Shown: positions 8,061 to 15,928 of the stretch, piece by piece
Position numbering within the stretch: position 1 is the stretch's first letter
Layout of the letters: each line of letters begins with the position of its first letter
From: Agrococcus sp.
Lineage (GTDB): Bacteria > Actinomycetota > Actinomycetes > Actinomycetales > Microbacteriaceae
NCBI GenBank assembly: GCA_031179215.1
Contig: JAPSIA010000007.1
Coordinates: 1-47,129, forward strand
DNA: 47,129 nucleotides
Reading direction: 5' to 3'
The notes under the pieces: model-generated
The model's input: only the letters and a program-made list of their open reading frames with translations
Database searches by the model: none
What the model was told of the DNA's origin: nothing
Program-made: the position numbers and the translations under genes

Positions 8061-9259
8061 CACGCCACCTCCTGCCGCGCGCGCTCGAGGTCCGACCACA
8101 AGCGGCGCACGCCGTACTCCCACCTCGGGAGCTCCTCGGTGCGGCCGACGCGGTTCCAGAGGCAGCCGAGCGCATCGGCGCTGATCTCGACGAGGTCGCC
8201 CACGTGATGCGTGAACCCGTGCCCCGCGGCGTCCCGGTCCTGCGTCGGAGCGAAGAGCGTGCCCGTGAAGAGCGCGAAGCCGTCCGGATACTGGTGGTGC
8301 CGGCCGCTCGTCGCCTCGACGAGCGCCTCGAACGTGCGGCTGAGCGCCGAGACGTGGTTGACGCCCTCGAGCAGGTAGCCGTCGTCGCCCCGGACCTCGA
8401 GGCGGATCGAGATGCCGCGGGCGTCGTCGATGCCGAAGCCGTCGTCGAACAGCCGGATGACCGGCCCGATCGCGGTCGAGCGGTTGTTGTCCTTCGCCTT
8501 GCCGAGCAGCAGCGCGCTCCGACCCTCCACGTCGCGGAGGTTGACGTCGTTCCCGAGCGTCGCGCCGACGATCTCGCCGCTCGAGCGCACGAGGAGCACG
8601 AGCTCGGGCTCCGGGTTGCTCCAGGAGGAGAAGGCGGGCACGCCGATCGCGGCGCCCGATCCCACGGCAGACAGCACCGGCGCCTTCGTGAACACCTCGG
8701 GGTCGGGACCGATGCCCACCTCCAGGTACGGCGACCACCACCCCCGCGAGAGCAGCTCCTGCTTGACCGCGGCGGCCTCCTCGCTGCCGGGCCGCACCGT
8801 CGCGATGTCGACGCCCAGCGCGAGGTCGAGCTCGGCGCGCACCGCGGCGGCGCGCGCCGCATCGCCCAGGCACCGCTCCTCGATGACGCGCTCGAGCATC
8901 GAGCCGGCGAAGGTGACGCCGCAGGCCTTGATGACCTGCAGATCGATCGGCGCGAGGAGCTCGGGACCGCCCGTCTCGCCCTCCCAGCGCAGCTCGCGCG
9001 TGCTCCACGTCGGCGCACCCTCGCGGGCGCGATCCAGCACCGCCCGCAGGTCGTCGCGCTCGAGCAGTCCCGCGACGGTCGGCTCCTCCGCGAGGAGGTC
9101 GTGCACGCCGTCGTCGGCGATGAGCACCGGGATCGGCGCCTGCCGCCGCGGATCCCACACGCGGCCGAGCAGCGTGGCGGGGCCGGCGGGCAGAGCCGCC
9201 GCGACCGAGCGTGCGGCCGCCTCGCGCTCATCCGCACGTCGCGCTGGTGCTTCGGACAT
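8060..9259 (-). CDS. Fumarylacetoacetate hydrolase (FAH) family protein
   Basis: A 399-residue protein. The C-terminal half carries the FAH fold signatures: an EPE metal-ligand motif in SNPEPELVLL, GNDVNLRDVEGRSALLLGKAK and ...IGPVI. The length matches the longer FAH subfamily found in sugar-acid catabolic clusters rather than true fumarylacetoacetase. Members hydrolyse or dehydrate 2-keto-3-deoxy or 2,4-diketo acids in a Mg2+-dependent manner. It is first in the operon, followed by the GntR regulator and the Ldh dehydrogenase. A pathway where the dehydrogenase handles a hydroxy or keto acid and the FAH enzyme performs the C-C cleavage or dehydration is plausible (inference). The start ATG follows AGGACGAGG. 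Confidence 0.82.
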   Translation of the reverse strand: MSEAPARRADEREAAARSVAAALPAGPATLLGRVWDPRRQAPIPVLIADDGVHDLLAEEPTVAGLLERDDLRAVLDRAREGAPTWSTRELRWEGETGGPELLAPIDLQVIKACGVTFAGSMLERVIEERCLGDAARAAAVRAELDLALGVDIATVRPGSEEAAAVKQELLSRGWWSPYLEVGIGPDPEVFTKAPVLSAVGSGAAIGVPAFSSWSNPEPELVLLVRSSGEIVGATLGNDVNLRDVEGRSALLLGKAKDNNRSTAIGPVIRLFDDGFGIDDARGISIRLEVRGDDGYLLEGVNHVSALSRTFEALVEATSGRHHQYPDGFALFTGTLFAPTQDRDAAGHGFTHHVGDLVEISADALGCLWNRVGRTEELPRWEYGVRRLWSDLERARQEVA

Positions 9260-9422
9260 CCTCGTCCTGCTTCCTACATGATCCGGCGAAAACCTATAGT
9301 AAGGCAGTCAAGCACGCCCGACACCTCGAGGCAAGCCCGCCGAACGCACGGGTGCGGTCGCAGGCCCGCTCGAATACGATCGGATCGCCACGACCGTGGC
9401 CCCGACGAGATGGAGCCGCGCG
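9260..9422. promoter_or_regulatory. Divergent promoter region between FAH operon and second GntR gene
   Basis: The 163-base gap holds the start regions of both operons. A short imperfect palindrome, CCTATAGTAAGG (9293-9304), lies near the FAH operon start in the only AT-rich part of the gap and is the best operator candidate for an FCD regulator. TACGAT near 9376 could serve as the -10 element for the forward GntR gene. No second arm or strong -35 element is evident. Confidence 0.4.
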
Positions 9423-10112
9423 ATGACACGCAAGCCGCCGGCGCGCGAGCCCGCCACCTCGCCGACGCTGCGATCCCCGATCGGCGAAGAGGTCTACAAG
9501 GAGCTGCTCAGCCGCATCCTCTCGGCGCAGCTGCGACCGGAGGAGCGCATCACGATCGATGCGGTCGCTCGCGACCTCGGCGTCTCCCAGACGCCGATCC
9601 GCGAGGCGCTGCACCGGTTGGAGGCCGACGGCGTCGTCGTGCGCGCGCATCTGGCCGGCTACCGCGTCGCGCCGCAGATGACGAGCGAGCAGTTCGAGAG
9701 CCTCATCGAGATCCGCCTGCTGCTCGAGCCCGCCGCCGCGCGTCGCGCCGCAGAGCGCGTGCGCGACGAGGAGGTCGCGCAGCTGCGCGAGCTCGCGACC
9801 GCGATGACGCCCGAGATGCTCGGCACCGGCGATTCGCGCGGCTACGCGATGTTCTCCCAGCGCGACGCGGCGCTGCACCACGCGATCGCGGCGGCGAGCG
9901 GCAACGGCTTCATCCGCGACGCCGTCTCGCGCTTGCACACGCACGTGCACCTGTTCCGGCTCTCGGATCGCGCCGACATCACCCAGCGCGCCATCGTGGA
10001 GCACGAGGCCATCCTCGCCGCGATCGCCCGACGGGACCCGGACGAGGCGGCCAGCGCGATGCGCGCGCACATCGAGCACTCGGCCGAGCGGTTCCGCCGT
10101 GCCTTCGAGTGA
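9423..10112 (+). CDS. GntR-family regulator, FadR/FCD subfamily
   Basis: A 229-residue regulator: the winged helix-turn-helix reads AVARDLGVSQTPIREALHRL, followed by the FCD domain with RDAALHHAIAAASGN and later His residues (HTHVHLF, VEHEAI). The ORF track starts at a GTG at 9396; the ATG at 9423 is preferred because GGAG lies seven bases upstream. It is divergent from the FAH operon and is followed after 36 bases by the gamma carbonic anhydrase gene, which has its own promoter. It is clearly similar to the other FCD regulator (7308-8060), so the pair may come from a duplication or respond to related acids. Confidence 0.86.
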   Translation: MTRKPPAREPATSPTLRSPIGEEVYKELLSRILSAQLRPEERITIDAVARDLGVSQTPIREALHRLEADGVVVRAHLAGYRVAPQMTSEQFESLIEIRLLLEPAAARRAAERVRDEEVAQLRELATAMTPEMLGTGDSRGYAMFSQRDAALHHAIAAASGNGFIRDAVSRLHTHVHLFRLSDRADITQRAIVEHEAILAAIARRDPDEAASAMRAHIEHSAERFRRAFE

Positions 10113-10144
10113 GCCGGGTCGCTCGAACCGCCCGGCGGGCGCGG

Positions 10145-10150
10145 TAGCGT
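10145..10150 (+). promoter_or_regulatory. -10 element of a leaderless promoter (gamma carbonic anhydrase)
   Basis: TAGCGT is followed by seven bases and then ATG. This spacing puts the transcription start on or next to the start codon, as in leaderless actinobacterial mRNAs. There is no ribosome-binding site before the ATG. Confidence 0.6.
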
Positions 10151-10157
10151 GACCGCC

Positions 10158-10691
10158 ATGGGTATCGACGCGACCGCCATCATCCGCGCCATCGAGGGAT
10201 CGGCAGCGCCATCGATCGACGGCTCCGCCTTCGTCGCGGCCCACGCCGTCGTCGTCGGCGACGTGACCATCGAGGCCGACGCGAGCGTCTGGTACCACGC
10301 GGTGCTGCGCGCCGAGCAGGCGGCGATCCGCATCGGTGCGCGCTCGAACCTGCAGGACGGCGTCGTCTGCCACGTCGACGCGGGCTCGCCGCTCACCCTC
10401 GGCACCGACGTCTCGGTGGGCCACACCGCCGTCCTCCACGGCTGCACGATCGAGGACGGGAGCCTCGTCGGCATGCACGCGACCGTGCTCAACGGTGCCG
10501 TGATCGGCGCCGGGTCGCTCGTGGCCGCCGGCGCGGTCGTGCTCGAGGGCACGATCGTGCCGCCCGGCTCGCTCGTCGCGGGCGTGCCGGCGAAGGTGCG
10601 CCGCGAGCTCACCGACGCCGAGCGGGACGGCATCCGCGAGAACGCCGCCACCTACCTGCGCCTGCGCGCCATCCACGACGCGGCGCGCTGA
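10158..10691 (+). CDS. Gamma carbonic anhydrase family protein
   Basis: A 177-residue left-handed beta-helix (hexapeptide-repeat) protein of the gamma carbonic anhydrase/PaaY group. The three zinc histidines are in place at about residues 72 (VCHVD), 89 (VGHTA) and 94 (LHGC). The family includes active carbonic anhydrases and others with thioesterase or unknown roles. The ORF track starts at GTG 10149, but that codon lies inside the -10 hexamer, so the leaderless ATG at 10158 is preferred. It follows the GntR gene but has its own promoter. A strong hairpin begins at its stop codon, so it is probably a single-gene unit. Confidence 0.85.
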   Translation: MGIDATAIIRAIEGSAAPSIDGSAFVAAHAVVVGDVTIEADASVWYHAVLRAEQAAIRIGARSNLQDGVVCHVDAGSPLTLGTDVSVGHTAVLHGCTIEDGSLVGMHATVLNGAVIGAGSLVAAGAVVLEGTIVPPGSLVAGVPAKVRRELTDAERDGIRENAATYLRLRAIHDAAR

Positions 10692-10723
10692 GGCGGGGCC
10701 GAGGCATCGCCTCGACCCCGCCT
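10691..10723. terminator. Hairpin terminator between convergent genes
   Basis: A 15-bp stem with one mismatch (AGGCGGGGCCGAGGC and GCCTCGACCCCGCCT) around a 3-base loop starts at the stop codon of the carbonic anhydrase gene. It lies 24 bases beyond the stop of the convergent TctA gene, so it probably ends transcription from both sides. There is no T-tract. Confidence 0.7.
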
Positions 10724-10747
10724 CGCCTCACGCGGCGACCCCGACGC

Positions 10748-12271
10748 TCAGCTGTCGATGAACGATGAGGCCTGACGCTCGGCCGCCCGCCTCGCGGCGA
10801 CCCGTGCGCGAGCCCGGCGGATGACGACCGGAGCGATGACGAGCGCCGCGCCGAGCGCGAGCATGGTCGCCGAGATCGGGCTGGTGAACAGGATCCCGAG
10901 GTTGCCGGCGCCCGCGGCCGACGTCTGCACGAGCGCCTTCTCGAGCAACGGCCCGAGGACGAGGCCGAGCACGAGGGGCGCCATCGGCAGGTCGATCTCC
11001 TTCATGATCCAGCCGATGATGCCGAACACCAGCACGATCCAGATGCTGAAGGTGTTGTTGCTCACCGCGTACGCGCCGATGATGCTCGTGAGCAGGATGA
11101 CCGGGTAGAGGTAGCCGTACGGCACCCGCAGCATCTGCGCGAAGACGGGCGCGAGCGGCAGGTTCAGCAGCAGCAGCACGACGTTGCCGATGAAGAACGA
11201 CACGAGCAGGCCCCACACGAGCGCGGGCTGCGTCTCGAACAGCAGCGGGCCCGGCTGCAGGCCGTAGATCGTGAAGGCGCCGAGCAGCACCGCGGTCGTC
11301 GCGCCACCGGGGATGCCGAGCGACAGCGTCGGGATGAAGTTCGCGTTCGCCGCGGCGTTGTTCGCGCTCTCGGGCGAGGCGACGCCCTCGATCGCACCGC
11401 GCCCGAAGTTCTCCTTGTTCCGCGACACGCGACGCTCGATGCCGTATGCCATGAACGACGCGAGGGTCGAGCCGGCACCGGGCAGGATGCCGAGGACGAA
11501 CCCGACGCCGCTGCCGCGCAGGATCGCGGGGAGGCTGCGCCGCACGTCCTTGCCCGAGATCATCATCTCGCGGAACGACGTCTTGATCGGCGCCGCGGCG
11601 CCCACCCGGATCTGGTGCAGCACCTCGCCGAGCGCGAAGAGGCCGATCGTGACCTCCACGAAGGGGATCCCGCTCAGCAGGTTCGTGTCGCCGAACGTGA
11701 AGCGCGCCTCGCCGAAGCCGGTGGACACCCCGACCGCGGCCAGCAGCAGGCCCACCATCGCCATCATCGCCCCGCGCACGAGCTTGCCGCCCTGGAACGT
11801 GATGACGATCACGAGGCCCAGGATCATGATGGCGAGGTTCTCGGCCGGCCCGAACCGCACCGCGAGCTGCGCGAGCGGCGGCGCGAGCGTCATGAGCAGC
11901 GCGAGCGAGAGGATCGCCGCGATGAACGAGCCGATCGCCGCGATGGCGAGCGCGGCCCCTCCGCGACCCTTCCGCGCCATCTGGTAGCCGTCGATCGTCG
12001 TCACGACGCTCGCGGCCTCGCCGGGGGTCGCGATGAGGACGGAGGTGATGGTGCCGCCGTACTGCGCGCCGTAGTAGATGCCGGCGAGCAGGATGAGCGC
12101 CGTCACGGGCTCGAAGGCGAACGTGAGCGGCAGGAGCACCGCGACGCCCGTCGTCGAGCCGAGCCCGGGCAGCAGGCCGATGACGGTGCCGAGGAAGACC
12201 CCGAGGAAGCACCACAGCAGGTTCTCGGGCGTCGCCGCCGTCTGGAACCCGAGGATGAGGTTGTCGATCAT
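10748..12271 (-). CDS. tctA: Tripartite tricarboxylate transporter, large membrane subunit TctA
   Basis: A 507-residue polytopic membrane protein. The family hallmarks are present: GLLPGLGSTTGVAVLLPLTF near the N-terminus, GGTITSVLIATPGEAASV, and the second pseudo-repeat ILPGAGSTLASFMAYGIE. TctA is the transport channel of binding-protein-dependent secondary transporters for tricarboxylates and other organic acids. It is the last gene of the six-gene operon, two bases after TctB. The symbol names the family, since the substrate is not shown to be citrate. Confidence 0.92.
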   Translation of the reverse strand: MIDNLILGFQTAATPENLLWCFLGVFLGTVIGLLPGLGSTTGVAVLLPLTFAFEPVTALILLAGIYYGAQYGGTITSVLIATPGEAASVVTTIDGYQMARKGRGGAALAIAAIGSFIAAILSLALLMTLAPPLAQLAVRFGPAENLAIMILGLVIVITFQGGKLVRGAMMAMVGLLLAAVGVSTGFGEARFTFGDTNLLSGIPFVEVTIGLFALGEVLHQIRVGAAAPIKTSFREMMISGKDVRRSLPAILRGSGVGFVLGILPGAGSTLASFMAYGIERRVSRNKENFGRGAIEGVASPESANNAAANANFIPTLSLGIPGGATTAVLLGAFTIYGLQPGPLLFETQPALVWGLLVSFFIGNVVLLLLNLPLAPVFAQMLRVPYGYLYPVILLTSIIGAYAVSNNTFSIWIVLVFGIIGWIMKEIDLPMAPLVLGLVLGPLLEKALVQTSAAGAGNLGILFTSPISATMLALGAALVIAPVVIRRARARVAARRAAERQASSFIDS

Positions 12272-12273
12272 GG

Positions 12274-12825
12274 TCAGTCGCCTCCCAGCACGCCGACCGG
12301 CACCGGGATGCCGAGCACGATCACGAAGACCAGGTACAGGAAGCCGACCGTCACCGCGGTGACGATGAGCGAGACGACGACGCTCCGGCGCTCCACGACA
12401 ATCGCCGCGAACGCCATGAGGAGCCCGAGCGAGACGAGCAGACCGATGAGGGGCACGAGCGCCACCGCCACGATCAGCGCGACGACCACCATGATGAGCT
12501 GGCGGGTGCGCGCGCGCTGGTCGCGGCCGAAGATGTCGACATCGGGCGCGGTCTGGAGCATGTCCGTGGTGAGCGGACGATCCTCCACGAGCCCCTCGTA
12601 GAGGGCGTCGTCGACCGCATCCGTGCCCTCGATGCGCAGCACGTGCTGGACGAGGTCGACGAGCGCGAGCACGAGCAGCGCCATCCCGGCGGCCGCGGGC
12701 AGGAAGCCCGGCCCGACGAGACCGCCGTCGATGAACACGCCGTAGCCGATGCCGCCGGCGAGGAATGCCGCACCGAGGAGGGCGAGCGCCGCGCTCGCGG
12801 CGAGGTTCGCGCGTCGCGTGATCAC
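12274..12825 (-). CDS. tctB: Tripartite tricarboxylate transporter, small membrane subunit TctB
   Basis: A 183-residue membrane protein with four hydrophobic spans: two near the N-terminus (LAASAALALLGAAFLAGGIGYG, GFLPAAAGMALLVLALVDLV) and two or more after residue 110. A ~45-residue acidic soluble loop separates them. This matches TctB topology. The start is a GTG four bases after the TctC stop, with the ribosome site inside the end of TctC, implying coupling. TctA follows after two bases. Confidence 0.88.
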   Translation of the reverse strand: MITRRANLAASAALALLGAAFLAGGIGYGVFIDGGLVGPGFLPAAAGMALLVLALVDLVQHVLRIEGTDAVDDALYEGLVEDRPLTTDMLQTAPDVDIFGRDQRARTRQLIMVVVALIVAVALVPLIGLLVSLGLLMAFAAIVVERRSVVVSLIVTAVTVGFLYLVFVIVLGIPVPVGVLGGD

Positions 12826-12829
12826 GAGG

Positions 12830-13795
12830 TCATCCCAGCGCTGCTTGCACGTCGGCGTTGGTCTCCTCGAGGAAGGCGACGAAGTCGTCGCCGAACAGCG
12901 CGTTCGGCTGCATCATGTTGTCCTCGATGTAGGAGCGGTAGGCATCGCTCTCGGCGTAGGTCTCGGCGGCGGCGATCCAGTACTCGCGCGCCTCGTCGGA
13001 GATGCCGCCGGGGGCGATGAAGCCGCGGAACTGCGAGAACGCGACGTCGATGCCCTGCTCGGCGGCGGTGGGGACGTCGGCGAGCTGCTCGTACTCGTAG
13101 CGCTCCTCCGAGAAGGCGCACAGCGCCCGCAGGTCGCCCGACTCGAGCTGGCCCGCGACCTCCGACGGGTTGAGCGGCGCGACGTCGACATGACCGCCGA
13201 GGAGCGCCGCGACGACCTCGCCCCCGGACTCGTACGGGATGCGGTCGAACTCGACGTCCTGATCCTGCTCGACGAGCGAGATCGTGATCGCGTCGATGCC
13301 CGTCGCGCCCGAGACGGCAGTGACGACGGTCTCGGAGCGCGTCGCCTCGACGACATCGGCGCACGTCTCGAACTCCGAGTCCCCGGCGGTCACGAGGAGC
13401 GCGTAGTCGCTGCCGAGGTTCATGATGGGCGTGAACGACGTGTAGTCGAAGCCGACCTCCTGCGAGAGCGGGAGCGAGACGAGCGCGAGCTCCGCGGCGA
13501 GCAGCGCGTTGTCGCGCCCCTCCTGCCCCTGGAAGTGGGCGTAGCCGACCGCGCCGGCACCGCCCTCGCGGTTCTCGACCGTGATGCTGAGGCCGGTCGC
13601 CTCCTCGAGCCCGGCCGCGACGGCGCGGCCGGAGACGTCGGAGCCACCGCCGGCCGCGAACGGCACGGTGACGACGACGTTGCCCGAGGGGGCGAACTCG
13701 CCCTCGGACTGGCTGTTCTGCGATGCGCAGCCGGTGAGGAGGACGGCGGAGATGACGAGGGCGGATCCCGCGTACAGGGTGCTTGGCGACTTCAT
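12830..13795 (-). CDS. tctC: Tripartite tricarboxylate transporter, substrate-binding lipoprotein TctC
   Basis: A 321-residue lipoprotein with the lipobox LLTGC (Cys23), followed by a Ser/Glu-rich linker and the TctC/BugT-type domain with VTVPFAAGGGSDVSGRAVA, the first ligand loop of this family. It binds the organic acid outside the membrane and delivers it to TctA/TctB. The ORF track starts far upstream; the ATG at 13795 gives the signal peptide directly. It is separated from the crotonase gene by a 71-base gap that contains a hairpin, unlike the tight junctions elsewhere in the operon, which may raise or stabilise its own transcript. Confidence 0.9.
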   Translation of the reverse strand: MKSPSTLYAGSALVISAVLLTGCASQNSQSEGEFAPSGNVVVTVPFAAGGGSDVSGRAVAAGLEEATGLSITVENREGGAGAVGYAHFQGQEGRDNALLAAELALVSLPLSQEVGFDYTSFTPIMNLGSDYALLVTAGDSEFETCADVVEATRSETVVTAVSGATGIDAITISLVEQDQDVEFDRIPYESGGEVVAALLGGHVDVAPLNPSEVAGQLESGDLRALCAFSEERYEYEQLADVPTAAEQGIDVAFSQFRGFIAPGGISDEAREYWIAAAETYAESDAYRSYIEDNMMQPNALFGDDFVAFLEETNADVQAALG

Positions 13796-13834
13796 TGTCT
13801 TGCCTTTCGTGGATGTGCGGTGGTGCAAGGGCAT

Positions 13835-13853
13835 GCGGACGAGGCTCGTCCGC
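13835..13853 (-). terminator. Intra-operon hairpin before tctC
   Basis: A perfect 8-bp stem, GCGGACGA with TCGTCCGC, around a 3-base loop lies between the crotonase and tctC genes. With no T-tract it is more likely a processing, stabilising or partial termination element than a full terminator. Confidence 0.5.
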
Positions 13854-13866
13854 GAGGGATGGCGGC

Positions 13867-14640
13867 TCAGGCGCCGGAGTAGGCGGCGGGGCGTCGGGCG
13901 AGGAACGCGGCGACGCCCTCCGCGAAGTCGGCGCTCCCGTACACGCGGTCGTACACGTCGTCGACCGGGATGGAGGCGAGCACCGCGTCGACGCGTCGCT
14001 CGAACTCCTTGAACGATCCGAGGCTGAGCGGCGCACCGGTCCGGATCCTCGCGAGCATCGCCTCGAGGCGCTGCTCGAGCTCGTCGGGCTCGAGCAGCTC
14101 GTTCGCGAAGCCGGCGGCGTGCGCCTCCTCGGCGCTCAGCAGGCGGCCGGTGATGAGCAGCTCGCTCGTGAGGCGTCGGCCCAGCGTCCACCAGAGCCTC
14201 GCGATCGAGGTCGGGGCGATCGTGTTGCCGAGCGTGTAGGCGATGGGAGAGCCGAACCGCGCCGCCGGCGTGCACAGCACGAGGTCGCTGAGCGCGGCGA
14301 GCACGAAGCCGCCGCCGACGCACGCGCCGTCGACGACCGAGATCACCGGCACGCGGATGTCGCGCAGCGCGGCGAGCACCTCGCCCACGCGGGCCTCGTA
14401 CTCGACGCCGTCGCGCCCGGATCGGAACTCGGTGAAGTGGGTGATGTCGGTGCCGCCCGCGAAGGCCCCGTCGGCGCCCCGCAGCACGAGCGCGCGCACC
14501 GACGGGTCGTCGTTGATGGCGAGGCACTCCTGGCGGAGCGACTCGTACATCGAGAAGGTCAGCGCGTTGCGGCGCTGCGGGTTCGACAGCGTGAGCGTCA
14601 CGACGCCCTCGTCGCGCGCGACGATGACCTCGCCGCTCAT
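13867..14640 (-). CDS. Enoyl-CoA hydratase/isomerase (crotonase) family protein with non-canonical active site
   Basis: A 257-residue crotonase-fold protein. The CoA and oxyanion-hole segments are present (SNPQRRNALT, GAFAGGTDI, GACVGGGFVLAALSD). The two glutamates of classical enoyl-CoA hydratase are missing: the GGGCEL position reads GGGFVL, and the GQPE position reads GSPI. It is therefore unlikely to hydrate enoyl-CoA by the standard mechanism and may be an isomerase, decarboxylase, hydrolase or C-C lyase of the same fold. Its stop overlaps nothing, but its start overlaps the stop of the CoA-transferase gene by four bases (ATGA), so it should act on the CoA ester that enzyme makes. Confidence 0.85.
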   Translation of the reverse strand: MSGEVIVARDEGVVTLTLSNPQRRNALTFSMYESLRQECLAINDDPSVRALVLRGADGAFAGGTDITHFTEFRSGRDGVEYEARVGEVLAALRDIRVPVISVVDGACVGGGFVLAALSDLVLCTPAARFGSPIAYTLGNTIAPTSIARLWWTLGRRLTSELLITGRLLSAEEAHAAGFANELLEPDELEQRLEAMLARIRTGAPLSLGSFKEFERRVDAVLASIPVDDVYDRVYGSADFAEGVAAFLARRPAAYSGA

Positions 14641-15869
14641 GCGACACCGCCGGGGACGGTCTGCGCGGCGCGCGCCTGCTCGGCCGCGACCCGCGCCGCT
14701 CGGATGCGCTCGGACTCGGCGCCGAGCACCTCCTCCTGGTGCTCGCCGAGGAGCGGAGGATGCCGCCGCGTGGCCGCGGGCGTGCCCGACAGCTTGACGG
14801 CGAAGCCGAGCGTCTTGACCTCCCCCTCCACCGGGTGCGGGATCGTCTGCGTGAGCTCGCGCGCGGCGGTGTGCGGGTCGTCGAGCACTTGGGCGTAGTC
14901 GGAGATCGGGCCCGCCGGCACGCCGCCGGCGAGCAGCCGGTCGACCCAGTACTCCGTGTCGCCGTCGGCGAGCGCCTCCTCGATGACGGCGGCGAGCTCT
15001 GCCTTGTTGCGCATCCGGTCGGGATTCGTGGCGAACCGCTCGTCATCGGCGAGCTCCGGACGATCGAGCGCTTCGCAGAGGAAGCCCCACAAGCGCTGGT
15101 TGTTCGCGCCGATCGTCATCCAGCCGTCGCGCGTGCGGAACGCCTGGTAGGGCGCCGACATGCGATGCGAGGAGCCCGTCGCCTGCGGCACCTTGCCGCT
15201 CGCCCAGTACTCCGTCGCCTCCCACACCGTGAACGACAGCGCCGCGTCGTAGAGCGAGGTCTCGAGCCGCTGCCCCTCGCCCGTGCGCTGCTTGTGCACG
15301 TACGCGGCGAGGATGCCGTAGGCGCAGAAGAGCCCGGAGCCGAGGTCGGCGACGGGGACGCCCGCCTTCGCGGGCGGTCCATCCGGCATGCCCGTCACGC
15401 TCATGACGCCGGCCATGCCCTGCGCGATGAGGTCGTAGCCGGGGCGCTGCGAGTAGGGGCCGTACTGCCCGAAGCCCGAGATGCTCGCGTAGATCAGGCC
15501 GGGGTTGCGCTCGCGCAGGGTCTCGTAGTCGATGCCGAGCCGCGTCGTGACGCCGGGTCGGTAGTTCTCGACCAGCACATCCGCGTCGTCGACGAGGCTC
15601 ATGAAGTCGGCCTTGCCCTGCTCGGAGCGCAGGTCGATGACGACGCTGCGCTTGTTCCGGTTGAGCGCGAAGAACGCCGGCCCGTCGTCGCCCTTGCCCG
15701 AGCGGCCCCAGGAGTGCCGCGTCTGGTCGCCCATCGGCGGCTCGATCTTGATGACGTCGGCGCCGAGGTCGGCGAGCAGCATCGTGCAGAACGGGCCGGC
15801 CATCACTTGCGTGAGGTCGAGCACGCGCATGCCCTCCAGCGCTCTGTCGTGCGATCCGTGGTTCAGCAT
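14637..15869 (-). CDS. CaiB/BaiF (class III) CoA-transferase
   Basis: A 410-residue class III CoA-transferase. Motifs include VLDLTQVMAGPF, GADVIKIEPPMGDQTR, LNRNKRSVVIDL, VENYRPGV, SGFGQYGP and PVADLGSGL, whose Asp175 aligns with the catalytic aspartate. It would convert an acid into its CoA thioester. It is the second gene of the iron-ADH to TctA operon and is translationally coupled to the crotonase gene. With the TctABC transporter in the same operon, it most likely activates the imported acid or its oxidation product. It is distinct from the CoA-transferase at 491-1705, with only family-level similarity. Confidence 0.9.
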   Translation of the reverse strand: MLNHGSHDRALEGMRVLDLTQVMAGPFCTMLLADLGADVIKIEPPMGDQTRHSWGRSGKGDDGPAFFALNRNKRSVVIDLRSEQGKADFMSLVDDADVLVENYRPGVTTRLGIDYETLRERNPGLIYASISGFGQYGPYSQRPGYDLIAQGMAGVMSVTGMPDGPPAKAGVPVADLGSGLFCAYGILAAYVHKQRTGEGQRLETSLYDAALSFTVWEATEYWASGKVPQATGSSHRMSAPYQAFRTRDGWMTIGANNQRLWGFLCEALDRPELADDERFATNPDRMRNKAELAAVIEEALADGDTEYWVDRLLAGGVPAGPISDYAQVLDDPHTAARELTQTIPHPVEGEVKTLGFAVKLSGTPAATRRHPPLLGEHQEEVLGAESERIRAARVAAEQARAAQTVPGGVA

Positions 15870-15900
15870 CGTGTCGGTTCCTCTCTTCGTCGAGCGGGGA

Positions 15901-15920
15901 GGCCGCTGCGCGCAGCGGCC
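15901..15920 (-). terminator. Perfect 20-bp palindrome between iron-ADH and CoA-transferase genes
   Basis: GGCCGCTGCGCGCAGCGGCC is a perfect palindrome that can form an 8-bp stem with a 4-base loop in the intergenic mRNA, nine bases after the dehydrogenase stop. It may reduce read-through or protect the upstream message. Confidence 0.5.
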
Positions 15921-15928
15921 GTGTCGGT

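Noticed and set aside
6232-9237. 1001-codon minus-strand ORF
   Set aside because: Only its last 359 codons are the Ldh gene. The rest is an out-of-frame shadow of the GntR and FAH genes.
10149-10157. GTG start for the gamma carbonic anhydrase
   Set aside because: The codon lies within the TAGCGT -10 hexamer and has no ribosome site; the ATG at 10158 fits a leaderless start.
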